Source of the DNA: Oncomelania hupensis
Lineage: Eukaryota; Mollusca; Gastropoda; Littorinimorpha; Pomatiopsidae
Assembly (NCBI GenBank): GCA_036898135.1
Contig: CM072511.1
Coordinates: 28,407,710-28,471,709, forward strand
Direction of reading: 5' to 3'
Length of the DNA stretch: 64,000 nucleotides
Position 1 is the stretch's first letter. Each line of letters opens with the position of its first letter. Positions 12,555-24,918 of the stretch are shown piece after piece. The position numbers were made by a program, and so were the translations under genes. The notes beneath the pieces were generated by a model, which saw only the letters and a program-made list of their open reading frames with translations, was not told where the DNA came from and made no database searches.

Positions 12555-12956
12555 CAGGAACTAATGATAATAATATTGGATGCTATACGCGTCTTATTCC
12601 TAAATAAGACTGAAAGCGCGGTGATCTCTAACCAACATACACGCTCACATGGTACAGACACTCCTACATACACAAGAAAAACATAATTATTCATCACTCA
12701 AACACGTGGCTTAAAAGGCAAGTCACTAGTGGAAGACTGAAATCGAAATCGAATTTGAGGTTTGGACAATTTACATAGATTGCATTCAATACCATTATTG
12801 AAGGGAGAAAGAGAGGAAACCGGAGTACCCGGATAAAATCCGCGGTCCTAAAAAGTGTGTAAGTCACGTAAGTTTTTTTGTCCCATGCGGGATTCGAACC
12901 CACGACCTTCGGCATAGCAAACCAGCCTTCTGTGAGCTGTGCTACCATGCCACAGA
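12555..12956 (-). mobile_element. SINE family C, full-length minus copy
   Basis: The minus strand has box A within GGTAGCACAGCTCACAG and box B GGGTTCGAATCCC, then the family C body, ending against an AAT-rich tail at the left (GGATGCTATACGCG on plus). Confidence 0.8.
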
Positions 12957-13118
12957 ACAGTATCGCTTCCTATCCATTTTCAGGCGATTTTGTCCAGAGT
13001 TGCACAGATGGGCCTTTGAGGGGGTTGAACGGATGGATAAATTGTGAGAGCGCTTGTATCAAACTCTTTCATACTTATTGCGGAGTATAAGAAAGGTCCT
13101 TGCACCGTCCGTCCTTTG

Positions 13119-13315
13119 GTGGAGTCGGGTAGCTCAGTTGGTAAGAGCGTCTTGCTAGTAACCGAAAGGTCGCTGGTTCGAATCCCGGATTGGTCAACGT
13201 GTGATCATATTATTTTCCCCTTTACCAACAACTGGCCCGCTGGTGTCAGTATAAATCGGTCCAGTAGTCACCTGTATGCGAAAGTGTCGTGTGACTATAA
13301 TCTACAAACAACAAC
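13119..13315 (+). mobile_element. tRNA-derived SINE, family B, copy 2
   Basis: Same sequence with intact box B GGTTCGAATCCC. It is flanked by 59-bp direct repeats (13058-13116 and 13316-13374) with one mismatch noticed, far longer than a usual SINE target duplication. Confidence 0.9.
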
Positions 13316-13387
13316 ATCAAACTCTTTCATACTTATTGCGGAGTATAAGAGAGGTCCTTGCACCGTCCGTCCTTCGTGCCAGGTCCT

Positions 13388-13512
13388 ACAGAACACGGGG
13401 ATTGTATCAACTGAACTTAGACAGAGGTCCTTGCACCGTCCGTCCTTCGTGCCAGGGCCCTCCCTATCTGCTCGGATAGATGTCTAAGTTCAGACAATCC
13501 CCGTGTTCTGTA
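13388..13512. repeat. Imperfect hairpin between SINE copies
   Basis: ACAGAACACGGGGATTGT and CTGAACTTAGACA (13388-13424) recur inverted at 13481-13512. The left arm has five extra bases. The block GTCCTTGCACCGTCCGTCC occurs three times in 13090-13450. Confidence 0.8.
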
Positions 13513-13804
13513 ACGTCGCTAAGGCTCGCCCAGTAACCTCTCACGGTACTATCGAGACGAACGGAAAGCTCGGCTAGTCTCAGGTACTCTGTTTGGTGTT
13601 GGTCCTGGCGGATATTGAGTATTAGAGACTGCATGCTTTTGTGCTTCATTGCATTTATGACATTTCCAGGCAGGACCCTGCTCCGCAAGGCGCTTAGATT
13701 CAGCGTGGTGGTGTGCGAGCTGTCCCTGACATAAGGGTGCGTACTGGCCCAAGCCGATGACACATCACTTCTCTCTTAAAGCCTTGTGGTCTTGCAGAAC
13801 TGCG

Positions 13805-13996
13805 GCGGGGCCGGGTAGCTCAGTTGGTAAGAGCGTCTTGCTAGTAACCGAAAGGTCGCTGGTTCGAATCCCGGATTGGTCAACGTGTGATCATATTATT
13901 TCCCCTTTACCAACAACTGGCCCGCTGGTGTCAGTATAAATCGGCGCAGTAGTCACCTATATGCGAAAGTGTCGTGTGACTATAATCTACAAACAA
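13805..13996 (+). mobile_element. tRNA-derived SINE, family B, copy 3
   Basis: 192 bp between 10-bp duplications CAGAACTGCG (13795-13804 and 13997-14006). Nearly identical to copy 2, indicating recent activity of the family. Confidence 0.93.
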
Positions 13997-14046
13997 CAGA
14001 ACTGCGATTCAGGATCAACCCAGAAGTGGTAGTTAAGTCTGCTACA

Positions 14047-14624
14047 GTACATTACATTACATTATTGTTGCTTTAGGTCCAGCGGACTCTTCCGAGCCAA
14101 ATCAGGACCGGACAACCCCCAATCCGCATAAAAGATCTGCTGAAACAACCTTAGTGGGAAAACTGAATGCCCTCCACCAGCCAGTCACTTTACAATAAAG
14201 ACATCCCACGCGGGGGACGCTGAGGCTGCACTCTAATTTATCGAACCCCCGTTTACAAAAACAAAATAGAATACAAACATCATTATAAATTATCAACAAA
14301 ACATATACATATAAAATGCCTACATTGCTAAATAATAACATCATAGGAAGCCCTAGTGACCAACTGGCAGAAAGCGTCCAATATTCCCAAGCTGATCCAA
14401 CAGACCTCATACACAAACAAGGAGTCTTGTCCCGGAAGAGTTTTCAAGAAAAAAGGTAGGTGACTGGTCTAGCGAAGAAGAAGATAGTATAGCAGATTGA
14501 TAGAACAGAGCAGGACTGAGAAAGAGCAAATGTGAAAGACAGCGACAGTGGGAATTTAAAGCACTACATTTCCAGAAAGTGGGGATACTATTTATACTGA
14601 AACCCCCGGAACCCCAACGGGGGT
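14047..14624 (-). mobile_element. Unnamed ~575-bp retroposon with (ACATT)n end, copy 1
   Basis: Flanked by a 16-bp imperfect duplication around TTAAGTCTGCT (14031-14046 and 14625-14640). On its minus strand it starts GGGGTTCCGGGGGTTTC with a TATAAATA about 20 bp in, and ends in (AATGT)n. The whole length recurs in a second copy, so this looks like a complete short non-autonomous retroposon. There are no tRNA-type A/B boxes and no persuasive frame. Confidence 0.75.
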
Positions 14625-15082
14625 AATTAAGTCTGCTGCAAATCTCAGGTCCGTGCAAAGATAAAGAACAATGCTATACAAATACAAGTGTTTGTTGTCA
14701 ATAACAGTGACGCTGTATGAAGTCATTATCAAAAATCCTGTGCGACCGACCATCATTGATCCTTTCTGTGTATGAAGAGAAATCAGAACCTTAGTTAGCA
14801 GAGTAATGCAATTTGTCAAAATGAAAGATTATTTGTATCATTAGGTAGTGTATGTAATAAGTAAGCAGCTATATGATGTTGAACATTACAGCTGAACACT
14901 TCTGAAGTTTTGTTGTGTGTATGTGTCTGTGTGCGTTTGTCTGTTTCCCTATCCACGATTTGAAATCGACATCGAAAGGAATTAGGTTCCATATAGAAAA
15001 GCTAGATAGCATGACAGGGCTGGTTTTTTCCCCACGGACCAGTTTGTATCCAATTTTATTCGTCAGATTCGGTTATGTTGTA

Positions 15083-15215
<133 letters not shown>

Positions 15216-15397
15216 GCCCATATAATTTGGCTATAACTGGATGATAAAAACGTTACTGAACCTTATATGTCAATACGCCTTCCTCTACGAATCGGATTGT
15301 ATCGATTTCTAATCACCAGATTAAATGAAATGAAGTTGTTAAAGGGAGTTAGACTGAATAACACTGCTTGCTAGAATGTCAGCTTTCAAAGCGGTTG

Positions 15398-15580
15398 ATT
15401 TTTTTTCCCCACTGACCTCTTCAGAGGGCAACTGACTTTCTCAATTCATGGCGGTTTGAATTAGATTGATTATTCTGCTTGTGAAACTGATGAGGTGGTG
15501 TCAGGTTTTGTGAAACTGATTTAATTTCTACGTTTGTCTTGGATTTTCTTGGGGTATGTATTTCGATGTTAACGTTAAGT
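15398..15580. mobile_element. Dispersed repeat F, copy 1
   Basis: Shares CTTCAGAGGGCAACTGAC, CTGCTTGTGAAACTGAT and GTCAGGTTTTGTGAAACT with 17004-17300. No frame; possibly a LINE 3' end. Confidence 0.6.
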
Positions 15581-15794
15581 ATACATGCATGACATTTGCG
15601 CTTTGAACTGACGCCATTAAGAAAACGCGCTATATTATTATTGTTTTAATTTAGAACAATATAAATTCCAGTTTTAAAAAAGGAATTAGTTTTAAATAGC
15701 AATGCTAGCAAATGACTCCGAAAAATCAACGTGTGCCGGCTAGGCAAGGTTTGCTGTACAGTTTCTTGCTAATATCATACCATGATTTTAGTTT

Positions 15795-16673
15795 GCTTAT
15801 CGTGCCCGGCACCAAGGCACAGTCAGCATAGGAGGTAGAGCAATCTCCAACCTCCGTTTTGCGGATTACATTGATGGATTGGCTGGAGAGGAACAACAAC
15901 TTGAACAGCTTGTACAGAGGCTTGACACCACCTCCAGAGCCTTTGGAATGGAAATAAATGCAGAGAAGACAAAAATGATCACCAACAACACCAATGGCAT
16001 CAACATGGACATCAAAGTCCAAGGCCAATCCCTCAACACAGTGCATAGCTTCAAATATTTAGGAGCCTTTGTTTCAGACAATGGGTCCTCTCCAGGAAGT
16101 CTTCTCCAGGATCGCACAAAAAACTGCTGCTCTGACAAGGTTGAAGCCCATTTGAAAACACAAGACCATCAATCTACTCTCCAAAGTAAGGCTGGTGCGC
16201 TCCCTTGTCATCTCCATCTTCCTATACGCTTGCGAAACATGTAAGCCTACCCTCTCAGCAGACCAACAACGAAGAATACAAAGCATGGAGATGAGGTGCT
16301 ATAGAAGACTCCTGGGCATTTCCTATACCCAGCACATCACCAACGACGAAGTCCGACAGACCGTCACACAAGCCATTGGACAACACAATGACATGCTCAC
16401 AGTGGTGAAGAAACGGAAACTCCGATGGTATGGCCACGTCACCAGAGCATCAGGCCTTGCAAAGATATCCTGCAAGGCACCGTGCAAGGAGGTAGAAGAA
16501 GAGGGAGACAGAAAAAGTGGTGGGAGGACAACATTCGAGAATGGACTGGCTTGATATTGAGCGAAGCCATGAGGGTTGCTGAGGACAGAGACAGATGGAG
16601 TACGCTGGTTAAACGATCATCTGTTGTTTCCCAACGACCTCCGAATTACGGGATAGGATAGGATAGGATATCG
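15795..16673 (+). pseudogene. LINE with GGATA tail, longest copy (c)
   Basis: About 880 bp covering the last part of the RT domain and the C-terminus. Frame 1 has GTVSIGGRAISNLRFADY, where the family active site FADD has become FADY. It continues with MEINAEKTKM and SFKYLGAFVSD. After a frameshift near 16100 it reads RSLVISIFLYACET and RRLLGISYTQHIT, and after another near 16440 GRRRGRQKKWWEDNIREWTG. The tail is (GGATA)n. It cannot be active. The style of the C-terminus recalls RTE/BovB-type elements, but the clade is a tentative call. Confidence 0.85.
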
Positions 16674-17003
16674 TGCACGGAGAGTCAGACTCAGGTCACA
16701 CTGCGTAGCTGAAACCAGCCGGGGCGAATCTCGGCTACACCGTTTGTACTCAGGCTTGTTAGCGTGAAATGAACGGACTGTAACGAGGTCGTTCTGTTAC
16801 AAGCACTCATGCCAGCCTTCCTTGAGTACGACATGGACTGTTAAGTGCTACCGGTAACATCGTAAGTCTTAGGTCATCAGCGCAGATCCTTGGACATAAG
16901 TAGAAAAACTGTGCTTAGGAATCGCTCATTATCGAAGCAACACCATATCTGGCAAGCGAAGTTAGCTGAACGGGTCCAGCATTCGTTTGAATTTGAATTT
17001 TAT

Positions 17004-17300
17004 TTTTTTCCACTGACGTCTTCAGAGGGCAACTGACTTGCTCAATTCATGGATGTACATTAAATAAACAAAAGGAGACATCTCTAAACAATAGGCACAA
17101 AAAATACACTAACTAAAAACACGGAAACAAAAACAAACAAAGAACACTGGTTTGAAGGAGGGGGACAACTAGATAGGACAACATTACATTCTGCTTGTGA
17201 AACTGATCAACCGTTGTCAGGTTTTGTGAAACTAAGTTATTTTCTAAGTTTGTCTTGAATTTTCGTGAGGGTTGTTTTTGATGTTCCACTGGATGTTTAT
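17004..17300. mobile_element. Dispersed repeat F, copy 2
   Basis: Same blocks as 15398-15580 but with about 120 extra bases in the middle, so one copy is deleted relative to the other. Confidence 0.6.
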
Positions 17301-17379
17301 AGAATCGACTTGGTCTTCTGTTCTGAAGTGAGTTATTTAATCTAATCCCCCTTGTCCTCTTCCTCGTCAACATCACCAC

Positions 17380-17423
17380 CAACGCCACCACCACCATCAT
17401 CATCATCATCGTCGTCGTCGTCG

Positions 17424-17467
<44 letters not shown>

Positions 17468-17478
17468 GTCATCATCAT
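17380..17478. repeat. (ATC)n, imperfect
   Basis: ATC with a GTC block. Confidence 0.9.
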
Positions 17479-17673
17479 GCTTCATGCTTCTCCTCCACCA
17501 CTTCATTCTCCTCGCCTACTTCTCCGCATCTCCTCCCTAGCGGCGGCAGCAGCAGCGTATTCAGCGTGATGCATTCTGAGTGTCAGAGACTGTATTTATC
17601 TGCTTCAAGCATAACGTAACGTGTTTCTTTTGATGATTCCAGATTATTGCCTTTGTCACTGTGCCTCGCTCAA

Positions 17674-17820
<147 letters not shown>

Positions 17821-18019
17821 AATGTCTCTTCCCCTACTGCTCACCTTCTTCCACATCAAACAGCGTTCGCGTTCGTTACCCTTTCCCCGTTCTGCTGTGC
17901 GTGTGCTAAATGAAACTGCCTGTGGCCCTCTGACCTTGATGACACAATAGCCACCTAATGCCAACATCGCTGGCGGTGGTTGTGTGAGATGAAGAGAACT
18001 ACAGAGAAAGAGATGATAA

Positions 18020-18054
18020 GGGAAGGGAAGAGAGAGAGAGGGGGAGAGAGAGGA

Positions 18055-18133
<79 letters not shown>

Positions 18134-18235
18134 CAGGATGTGGGGGTTGGGTGGGCGATCCGCTCTTTCCTTCTTCTTCTTCTTCTTCTTCTTCTTCTTC
18201 TTGAGAGAGACAGACAGACAGAGAAACAGGCAGAG
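18020..18235. repeat. (GA)n and (TTC)n
   Basis: GA array 18054-18131, then TTC 18172-18202 and CAGA repeats. Confidence 0.92.
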
Positions 18236-18529
18236 AAGACGAGGAGGAGGGGGTCTGATCGGGTGCTAGATTAAAGGGACAAATCACGTGCCAGAATTGA
18301 GGAAGTGAGAGAGAGGGTGGATGGGGTCAAGGGTTGACAAGATCGAATCGTGAATCTGGGTATCAGATTTCGAATTATATAATCGCTTCATCATCATCAG
18401 TCTCGTGCCGCTAGAACACATCCCACAGTAATAATAGGAAATCGATTGTGTTTCAGTAAAGTGGCGTTATCGTTGATAGTAATTAATTTACGGTATTAGC
18501 CAGGGCTTACTTGTTGTGTATGTGAAAAT

Positions 18530-18640
18530 GTGTATACAACATGTAAGCGTGTGTGTGTGTTGGTACAGGTCGCCGCGCTTTGAGCTGATTTGATTGGGGA
18601 TTTTGTGGGAAAGCGCATATATGTGTCCCTGTCTGATTTG
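18530..18640 (+). mobile_element. SINE family C, fragment
   Basis: GTTGGTACAGGTCGCCGC then GCTTTGAGCTGATT and AAGCGCATATATG match the last ~110 bp of family C. No ATT array follows. Confidence 0.65.
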
Positions 18641-21600
18641 CACTTTGTGCCAAAGAGTTAAGCAAGGATTGCTACTTGATTTCTTTTTAAATTTTTTTGG
18701 GTATTGGTGTTTCCCAAAGTACACTTTGGGGGCATTCAGAAGATATAGCGTTATATGCTGTGATGTTTTATTTATGAAAAATCTAGAGGGAATGTGCGAG
18801 AATTATACAAGGGGCAATAAATATGTATGGGTTTTTTTAGGGTGGGGTTGGGGGTGGGGTGGAGGGGGACAGTCACGCTTTCGCGTTATCCTTCCTTCCA
18901 AATTGCATGTCATGAGGAAATTACCCTTGTCATATATTACAGTCATACAGCTTCGCTGAGCTGTAGAGATCTTGAATAAGGAGTAGACCTCGAAGTTTCT
19001 ACTACGCTCTGTGGTATCCCAATAAGGAAAAAACTAAGTAATCCGCATAGAAATTACGTGTGGGTTTACATTCTGCTGCATCGGTTCCACGTAAAGCAGC
19101 ATCGTTTTCTAAGACTAAGACGAAGTTTTGTCAGTTTCAGGGACAGTCGAAGACGTAGCATTGGTCCTTTTCTGTATAGAGAAGGTACAGTCAGCATATT
19201 TTCTCTCTGTTATACTTTCATCTGTTACTCTCTCTCTCTGTCGCCCGTGTCTTCTCTGTCTCTGTCTTGTCTTCGTCTTCTCTCTTCTTCTTCTTCTGTT
19301 CTCGAAAAAACTCTTTCAGTGCCTTCCAAAGGTTTCCAGCGCCTTCCTAAACTCTTTCTGTTTATCTTGTATCTTGTATTACTTGTAAAGTTGTATAGCT
19401 GTTACTTTCTAGTGGCGGTTTCCAACAGTCTTCAAAGGTCTTCAAGTCTCTGGGACTACTTAAAAGCACTCTTCTTTAAGCGAGCATCACCTAATAAGTG
19501 ATGTATGCTAAGTTGTAAGTTTTTTCACAAGCGAGGAGTTTGTGCTACAGAACCAGGGAAATACTTTCCGAAGGACAGTAAGTGTGTATATATATAAAAA
19601 TTGTGCTGCAGCATTGACCGAATGCATTTATTGTGTGTTTACTCGGTAATACAATGTATGATTGTATTCTTCTACGTGACAAAGATTATGTGCAACAGAA
19701 AAAACAAACAAACAGCTCTCTTACGAGATATAGACTGTATCGTCTTGTAAAATCTTTATTTGGACACTGAGGTATCGGCCCCTCTCTCTACAATCGTCTG
19801 CTAAGTAGACCTACTAAGCTCTTATCAGAAGAATTATTTCCCACAAAAGCCTCTCACGTCGTTGACAGTTCTGTGCTTCGTCGTCTGCTTTCTACTCCTG
19901 ACATTGACCTTCCCAGGAAGACCAAAAGAGGCTGAGAAAGAAACACAAATGTTTGACTCGGTTTTAGAACGAAGTCTGTCCCCAGTCTCTGTGGATAGGA
20001 GGACTAAGAGAAATTGTTTTGCTGAACAAAGAGGCTGAAAGTGCGTGTGAGGAATAGTGGTATGGACTGGATACGATGTTTTCTCAATCTCCTTGGAAAG
20101 ACTAAAAGAAATGCTATTGTTTGGCTGAAAGCTTCTTCCTCAGAAAGGAGACGACTCCTTGCAGACCACAAAGATTTCGGAAGTGGGTTCTGAAAGCAGC
20201 CAATCAACGACGGGCACGAACTGTAAAAGCCATTACTTCCGGAATAAGAGCAGGGCGGCGCCGTCTTTCAGTATGAAGGTCAACCAGACGACAGACAATG
20301 TTTCGTGGATACAATGTAAGAGCATTATCAAAGCAGGGTATTGGCTACTTTGTGAGGAGGATAAATGATGTGTCCTCCATTTTTCTAGGGTATATACATT
20401 TTCCTCTCATGGGATGGGCCTACACGACTTTTACTTTTCTTGTTCATGTCTATAAACTTCCTACAGAAGAACTGGAGAGGACGAAGCTTTCGTAAATATT
20501 GTTGGGTACATGGACTTTGATTATCAAGGAGCTTGTTTAGAGTACTATCTTATGATACAGATATATGAAAAATATATATGCCTTTCATTCGTAGAGGGTA
20601 CTCGTTATTTTCTTGACAAAACTTCCATTGTGTGCTTCTTCTGTATTTAGACCATACATAAAAATCGTAGAGGAAACAGATTTTGTTCGACCGCTGTTTT
20701 GGTGCATGTGGTTTGATGGCGATTATCACGGAGCTTCTTTCTTCGCTATATTATGAGGCTGATACGTAGATCTGCGCGAAGATATATTTCCCGTATTTGT
20801 ATAGTACATTCATTAATTTCTTTACACATGACTTCACTGTTGAGTTCTTGTGCAGTTGCATATAGGCCACGAGAGAAAACATCGTTATGTTTCTCGAGTG
20901 CTGTTTGGGTGCATTCTGCTTTGATGTTATCATGTAGTAGTGTTTTCCCCAGTTTCGTATTAGATGGATGTATTGAAACAGAAGCAGAATCGGCATCCCT
21001 ATTGTCCCCACAAAAGTGCAGTTAAATTTGTATACGGGGTAGCACAACGGCACACAAGTACAGTTAAATTTGGGTGCGTGGTAACAACATGGCACAAAAA
21101 CAATAAAAACTCTGATATTCGTCCATTTTTGCCAACTGATGTTCATATTATCGACCTCATTGATAACATAAGCTTTGGTGTAAGCATTAGATTAGCAAAA
21201 AGCTTTGATTGATTCTCCAGTGGCTCAGTTAATACAATTAAGTATTTTATATGCATGTATGTATATATGTATATAATTATGTATGTATGTGGTGTGAATG
21301 TGTGTGACTGCGTGCGTACGTCTTATCGTCTCGATAAAGAATTCGTTAATAAAACAACCCACCTTCTGTAAGAAAATATAATAATTAAACACGTCTGCAC
21401 TACAAGTAATAAAGAAGTACTTGTTATGGAGTATTTTTATTCTTCTTTTACATGTTTACTAATTCTGTTGTTCGTGTTCATATTAGAATAAGAGAGTGCA
21501 AAAGCTAATGGCCTAGTACTGGGTTTCTGATGTGTGTAGCTGTTTTGGGTTCTTGTTTTTTTTTTTTTTTTAATATGATCGCGTTTTTCTTCTAGTACTG

Positions 21601-21784
21601 TAATTCCGATACCTTCTGATGTCTACAAGTGAGCACTCAGAATAGAAGTAGAACGTGTAAAGTAGCATCGAGTGCAGAATTGTAGTAGCTTGTATTCTGA
21701 TAATCAGCTGTTTGAGAATATATCTTCGAAATATCTACAGAAAAGCATTTCACATAGATAACTTTCACTGTTCTTGTTCACATA
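18641..21784. other. Longest stretch without assigned repeat
   Basis: About 3.1 kb of moderate-complexity sequence. The longest frame (19058-19501, plus) is S/L-rich with no domain. If a host exon exists in the window this is one place it could hide, but I see no evidence. Confidence 0.6.
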
Positions 21785-21850
21785 GTCTGGGCGGCTTGAG
21801 TTAGATCCTGTATCGGCCGGCGTCTTGGTCAGTTCTTGAGCTGGATTACA
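21785..21850. repeat. Fragment of the 46.8-kb inverted-repeat sequence
   Basis: GGCTTGAGTTAGATCCTGTA then TCGGCCGGCG and TTGAGCTGGAT match the outer arm near 47415-47475, showing the arm is a dispersed repeat. Confidence 0.6.
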
Positions 21851-21952
21851 TAAATAAGTAATTAAGTTACTAAAAGTCCCAACACTAGTCTTTGCGTTGG
21901 CTAGTGGCGGAGCAACTGAATTTCTCCAGTATTGTTTAGATTTCATGTGCTT

Positions 21953-22238
21953 GAATTATTATTACCATGTCTAATGTCTTAAACTGGGGGATCTGTACAT
22001 GAAAGAAGGACTAAACGCTTAGTACCGTACTGTAGCCTGGTTCGGTTCTGTTGGCCGTAGTCCGGTATGCCGGAAAGTACTGACTAAACAGCCCCGAATT
22101 ATTATTACCATGTCTAATTTCTTAAACTGGGGGATCTATACATGAAACAAGGACTAAACGCTTAGTACCATACTGTAGCCTGGTTCGGTTCTGTTGGCCG
22201 TAGTCCGGTATGCCGGAAAGTACTGACTAAACAGCCCC
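21953..22238. repeat. Tandem duplication, two 143-bp units
   Basis: Units 21953-22095 and 22096-22238 start GAATTATTATTACC and end AACAGCCCC, with about four mismatches. A third unit begins and diverges after GAATTA. Confidence 0.92.
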
Positions 22239-23458
22239 GAATTAATTTTAGTCCTCCTCCGATCGGGACTACCGGCCCGAGTTGCGGACTATAGCATAAA
22301 TCCGTTTCCGTTCGTCATTTCATGTCTGAATGTGCTGACCTGCTTGATAAAAGAGAAACATATTTTGGTTCAATACATTTCAAAGAGATTTTTAAAATAT
22401 GCAATGGTCAACACTTGTTTCAATTTTTACATGATGTTGGTTTGTTTTATCGCATATAAACCATGTCGTTTTGTTTTGGATTTTATTGATTAGACCAAAT
22501 TTCGTGATTTGATTGAGGAAAAAGAACATATTTTTAATACATCAGTTTTAAAGAAGACTTTTCAAGCGTTGCCATGTGAAAGTTTGTTTGAGTATTAAAG
22601 AGTAACAGGTATATATTTTAAGATTTGAACCACTTTTATAACATTTTAAGATAACGTCTCTCTAGTCCTGATTTGGCTCGGAAGAGTCCGCTGGACCTGA
22701 AGCAATAACCATGTAATGTAATGTAACATCGTTTCCCCACCATGGCTGTTACGCAGCGCAGCTCTGATTAAAATAAAATTTTAAAAAATGGGGGGTGGGG
22801 GTGGGGAAGAGGTGGTGATGGTCCTGCGTAGTAGCCAGATTGACGTGGCGGAGTAGCTTCCCTTTCCAGGATTTAAAAGGATAATTCGGTACTATGAACA
22901 TTTAGTTTGAGACTGAGAAGTTTCAACCTATTCCATCGTGGTGAATACCGGACTATGAAAGCAAATAGTACCGAACTACAGAATTCCGAACTATGGCATA
23001 GTTCCGACCTAAAATAGGGCGGTTTTATGCACAGATCTTTTGAATACTAGTGGACGTACCTATAGATTTACAAGTGAGCACTTAGAAACTAGCATTATTT
23101 TAGTATTACATTCTGGGAAAGAACTATAATTATAATTCCAGGCTGTTAGTATGCATATTTTTAACGTCAATTCGCCTCCAACCACATTATTTGATGAATT
23201 CATACTGTCTACCATGCCTTCTTGATCCGTATTTTGTCCCTTCTTTTCTTAATCTTCAGGAAGCATTTTGGCACATGGAACACTTACACGCTCACTCCGT
23301 CACCAACCCGTACAGTAAAACTCATTGTCCTCGCTAGCAGGGTAGTTCACTTTGAATTTGAACATTTGAATGTTCGCGGTTATTACCGTTAAGGTGAATA
23401 TCACGTGCTTGGCGTATGTGTTGCCAATCGCCCTAAAAGAAATGTTAACGCACGCACG
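22239..23458. other. No gene seen
   Basis: Contains the short retroposon end at 22660-22727 and palindromic-looking CCGAACTATGGCATAGTTC near 22985. Otherwise unassigned. Confidence 0.55.
22660..22727 (+). mobile_element. Unnamed retroposon, 3' end fragment
   Basis: Same segment in the opposite orientation: GTCCTGATTTGGCTCGG, CGCTGGACCTGAAGC, then a (TGTAA)n tail. Confidence 0.65.
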
Positions 23459-23481
23459 CACTCTCTCTCTCTCTCTCTCTC

Positions 23482-23527
<46 letters not shown>

Positions 23528-23645
23528 GCAGTCGCCCAACTGCACACGCAAGCACACGCTCATACATACACACATACACAACCACACAAGCACACAACAC
23601 ATACACACAAAAACACGCACACACACATACATACACACACACAAG
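23459..23645. repeat. (CT)n then CA-rich
   Basis: CT 23459-23523, then CACA/CATA repeats. Confidence 0.92.
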
Positions 23646-24239
23646 GCATACACCTAAATTGCGCAGTTAAGTTGTAAATCTTACCGACTGTAGCTAATTT
23701 GAACTTTAAAAATGGAAATCACAACGGGTTTTACGATAACATTAACGACTTCAGTGATTGGTGCATTTGATCTGTTATAAGACCACATCTATATACATGT
23801 ACACATATGAAGTCCCCTATACGCTGATGTGTCCGGGGACGTTAATCTACTATAACATAACATAACATAACGTGTACATACACAACAGTCACACACACTG
23901 CACATTCGTTTCCTACCCCTTCCCCCCCCCCCCACACTCCGCCCCCACGCACACGCGAAGAGCGTGTCAGTCGAAGGGCACGAAAACTGACGGCCAACTG
24001 GAACCAGATGCGTTGCTTCGGGCAGCAGAGGAAATTGGCAAGGGTACATTCCGGAAATGCAATGCTGGAAAACAGCGGTCACAGTACTGAGCCAAAAAAG
24101 CAAAACAAGAAAGAAAGTACTGGGTTGCATAAATTCCATTTCCTCCATCCGATTCAAAGGAGGCGCACCTTTTGACACAGGTCTACTCGCATGTACCATG
24201 AATAAATGATCAAAGCAAGGCCCCCACCCCCATTCCCAT

Positions 24240-24245
<6 letters not shown>

Positions 24246-24319
<74 letters not shown>
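24246..24319. repeat. (CT)n
   Basis: Pure CT array. Confidence 0.95.
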
Positions 24320-24322
<3 letters not shown>

Positions 24323-24884
24323 ACGATTGAGACGCGCACGATAGATCCGATCATTTGTTTTGCAAAGCATGCAATAATATCTTGTATTTACCTTTGATTT
24401 GATTTTGGGCTGTTGCTAGAAGAAGCTTTGTTTAATGTTGATCATTTCCGTCGGTCGATATTGTTGAGAATTTTATGGAATTGCTAGTTTATTATCGACC
24501 GAAGCTTCCAAATACCTAAGCGATTCGTCTAACTAAATAAGGTTCTATGACGTAAGACATCCGGTGACGAGTTTTATTTTGATTGGGGCTTATTGCGTCA
24601 TGCCGAAGTTTTTCTCGATTGCAGAAAGGGTATATATAAGTAATGCACTGTCTGCTTGTGAAGATGATCTTGTAGTGATTTTGGAAAGTGGTCTTGTACG
24701 CAGTTGTTGATGTTTGCTGAATAAAGTTGGAATACTTTATACGACGACACCTGCCTTGTTGCTGAATGAACAGGCTGCGTGGATAAACGAATTCCAGTTA
24801 CACTTATCAAGATTCAAGCATCGGGGCTGAATCAGCTATTGATACATGTAAATAATCGTGTAACTCTCTCTCTCTCTCTCTATC
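24320..24884. other. No gene seen
   Basis: Low-repeat sequence between a CT array and the element 1 target. Confidence 0.6.
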
Positions 24885-24918
24885 TCTTCTTCTTCTTCTT
24901 CTTCTTCTTCTTCTTCTT
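24885..24918. repeat. (TTC)n microsatellite, left half of the element 1 target
   Basis: The TTC run is cut by element 1 and resumes at 31584. The last five bases, TTCTT, are the target duplication. Confidence 0.9.

Noticed and set aside
19058..19501. 147-codon plus-strand frame
   Set aside because: Ser/Leu-rich, no motif, no splice or promoter context that I can support.
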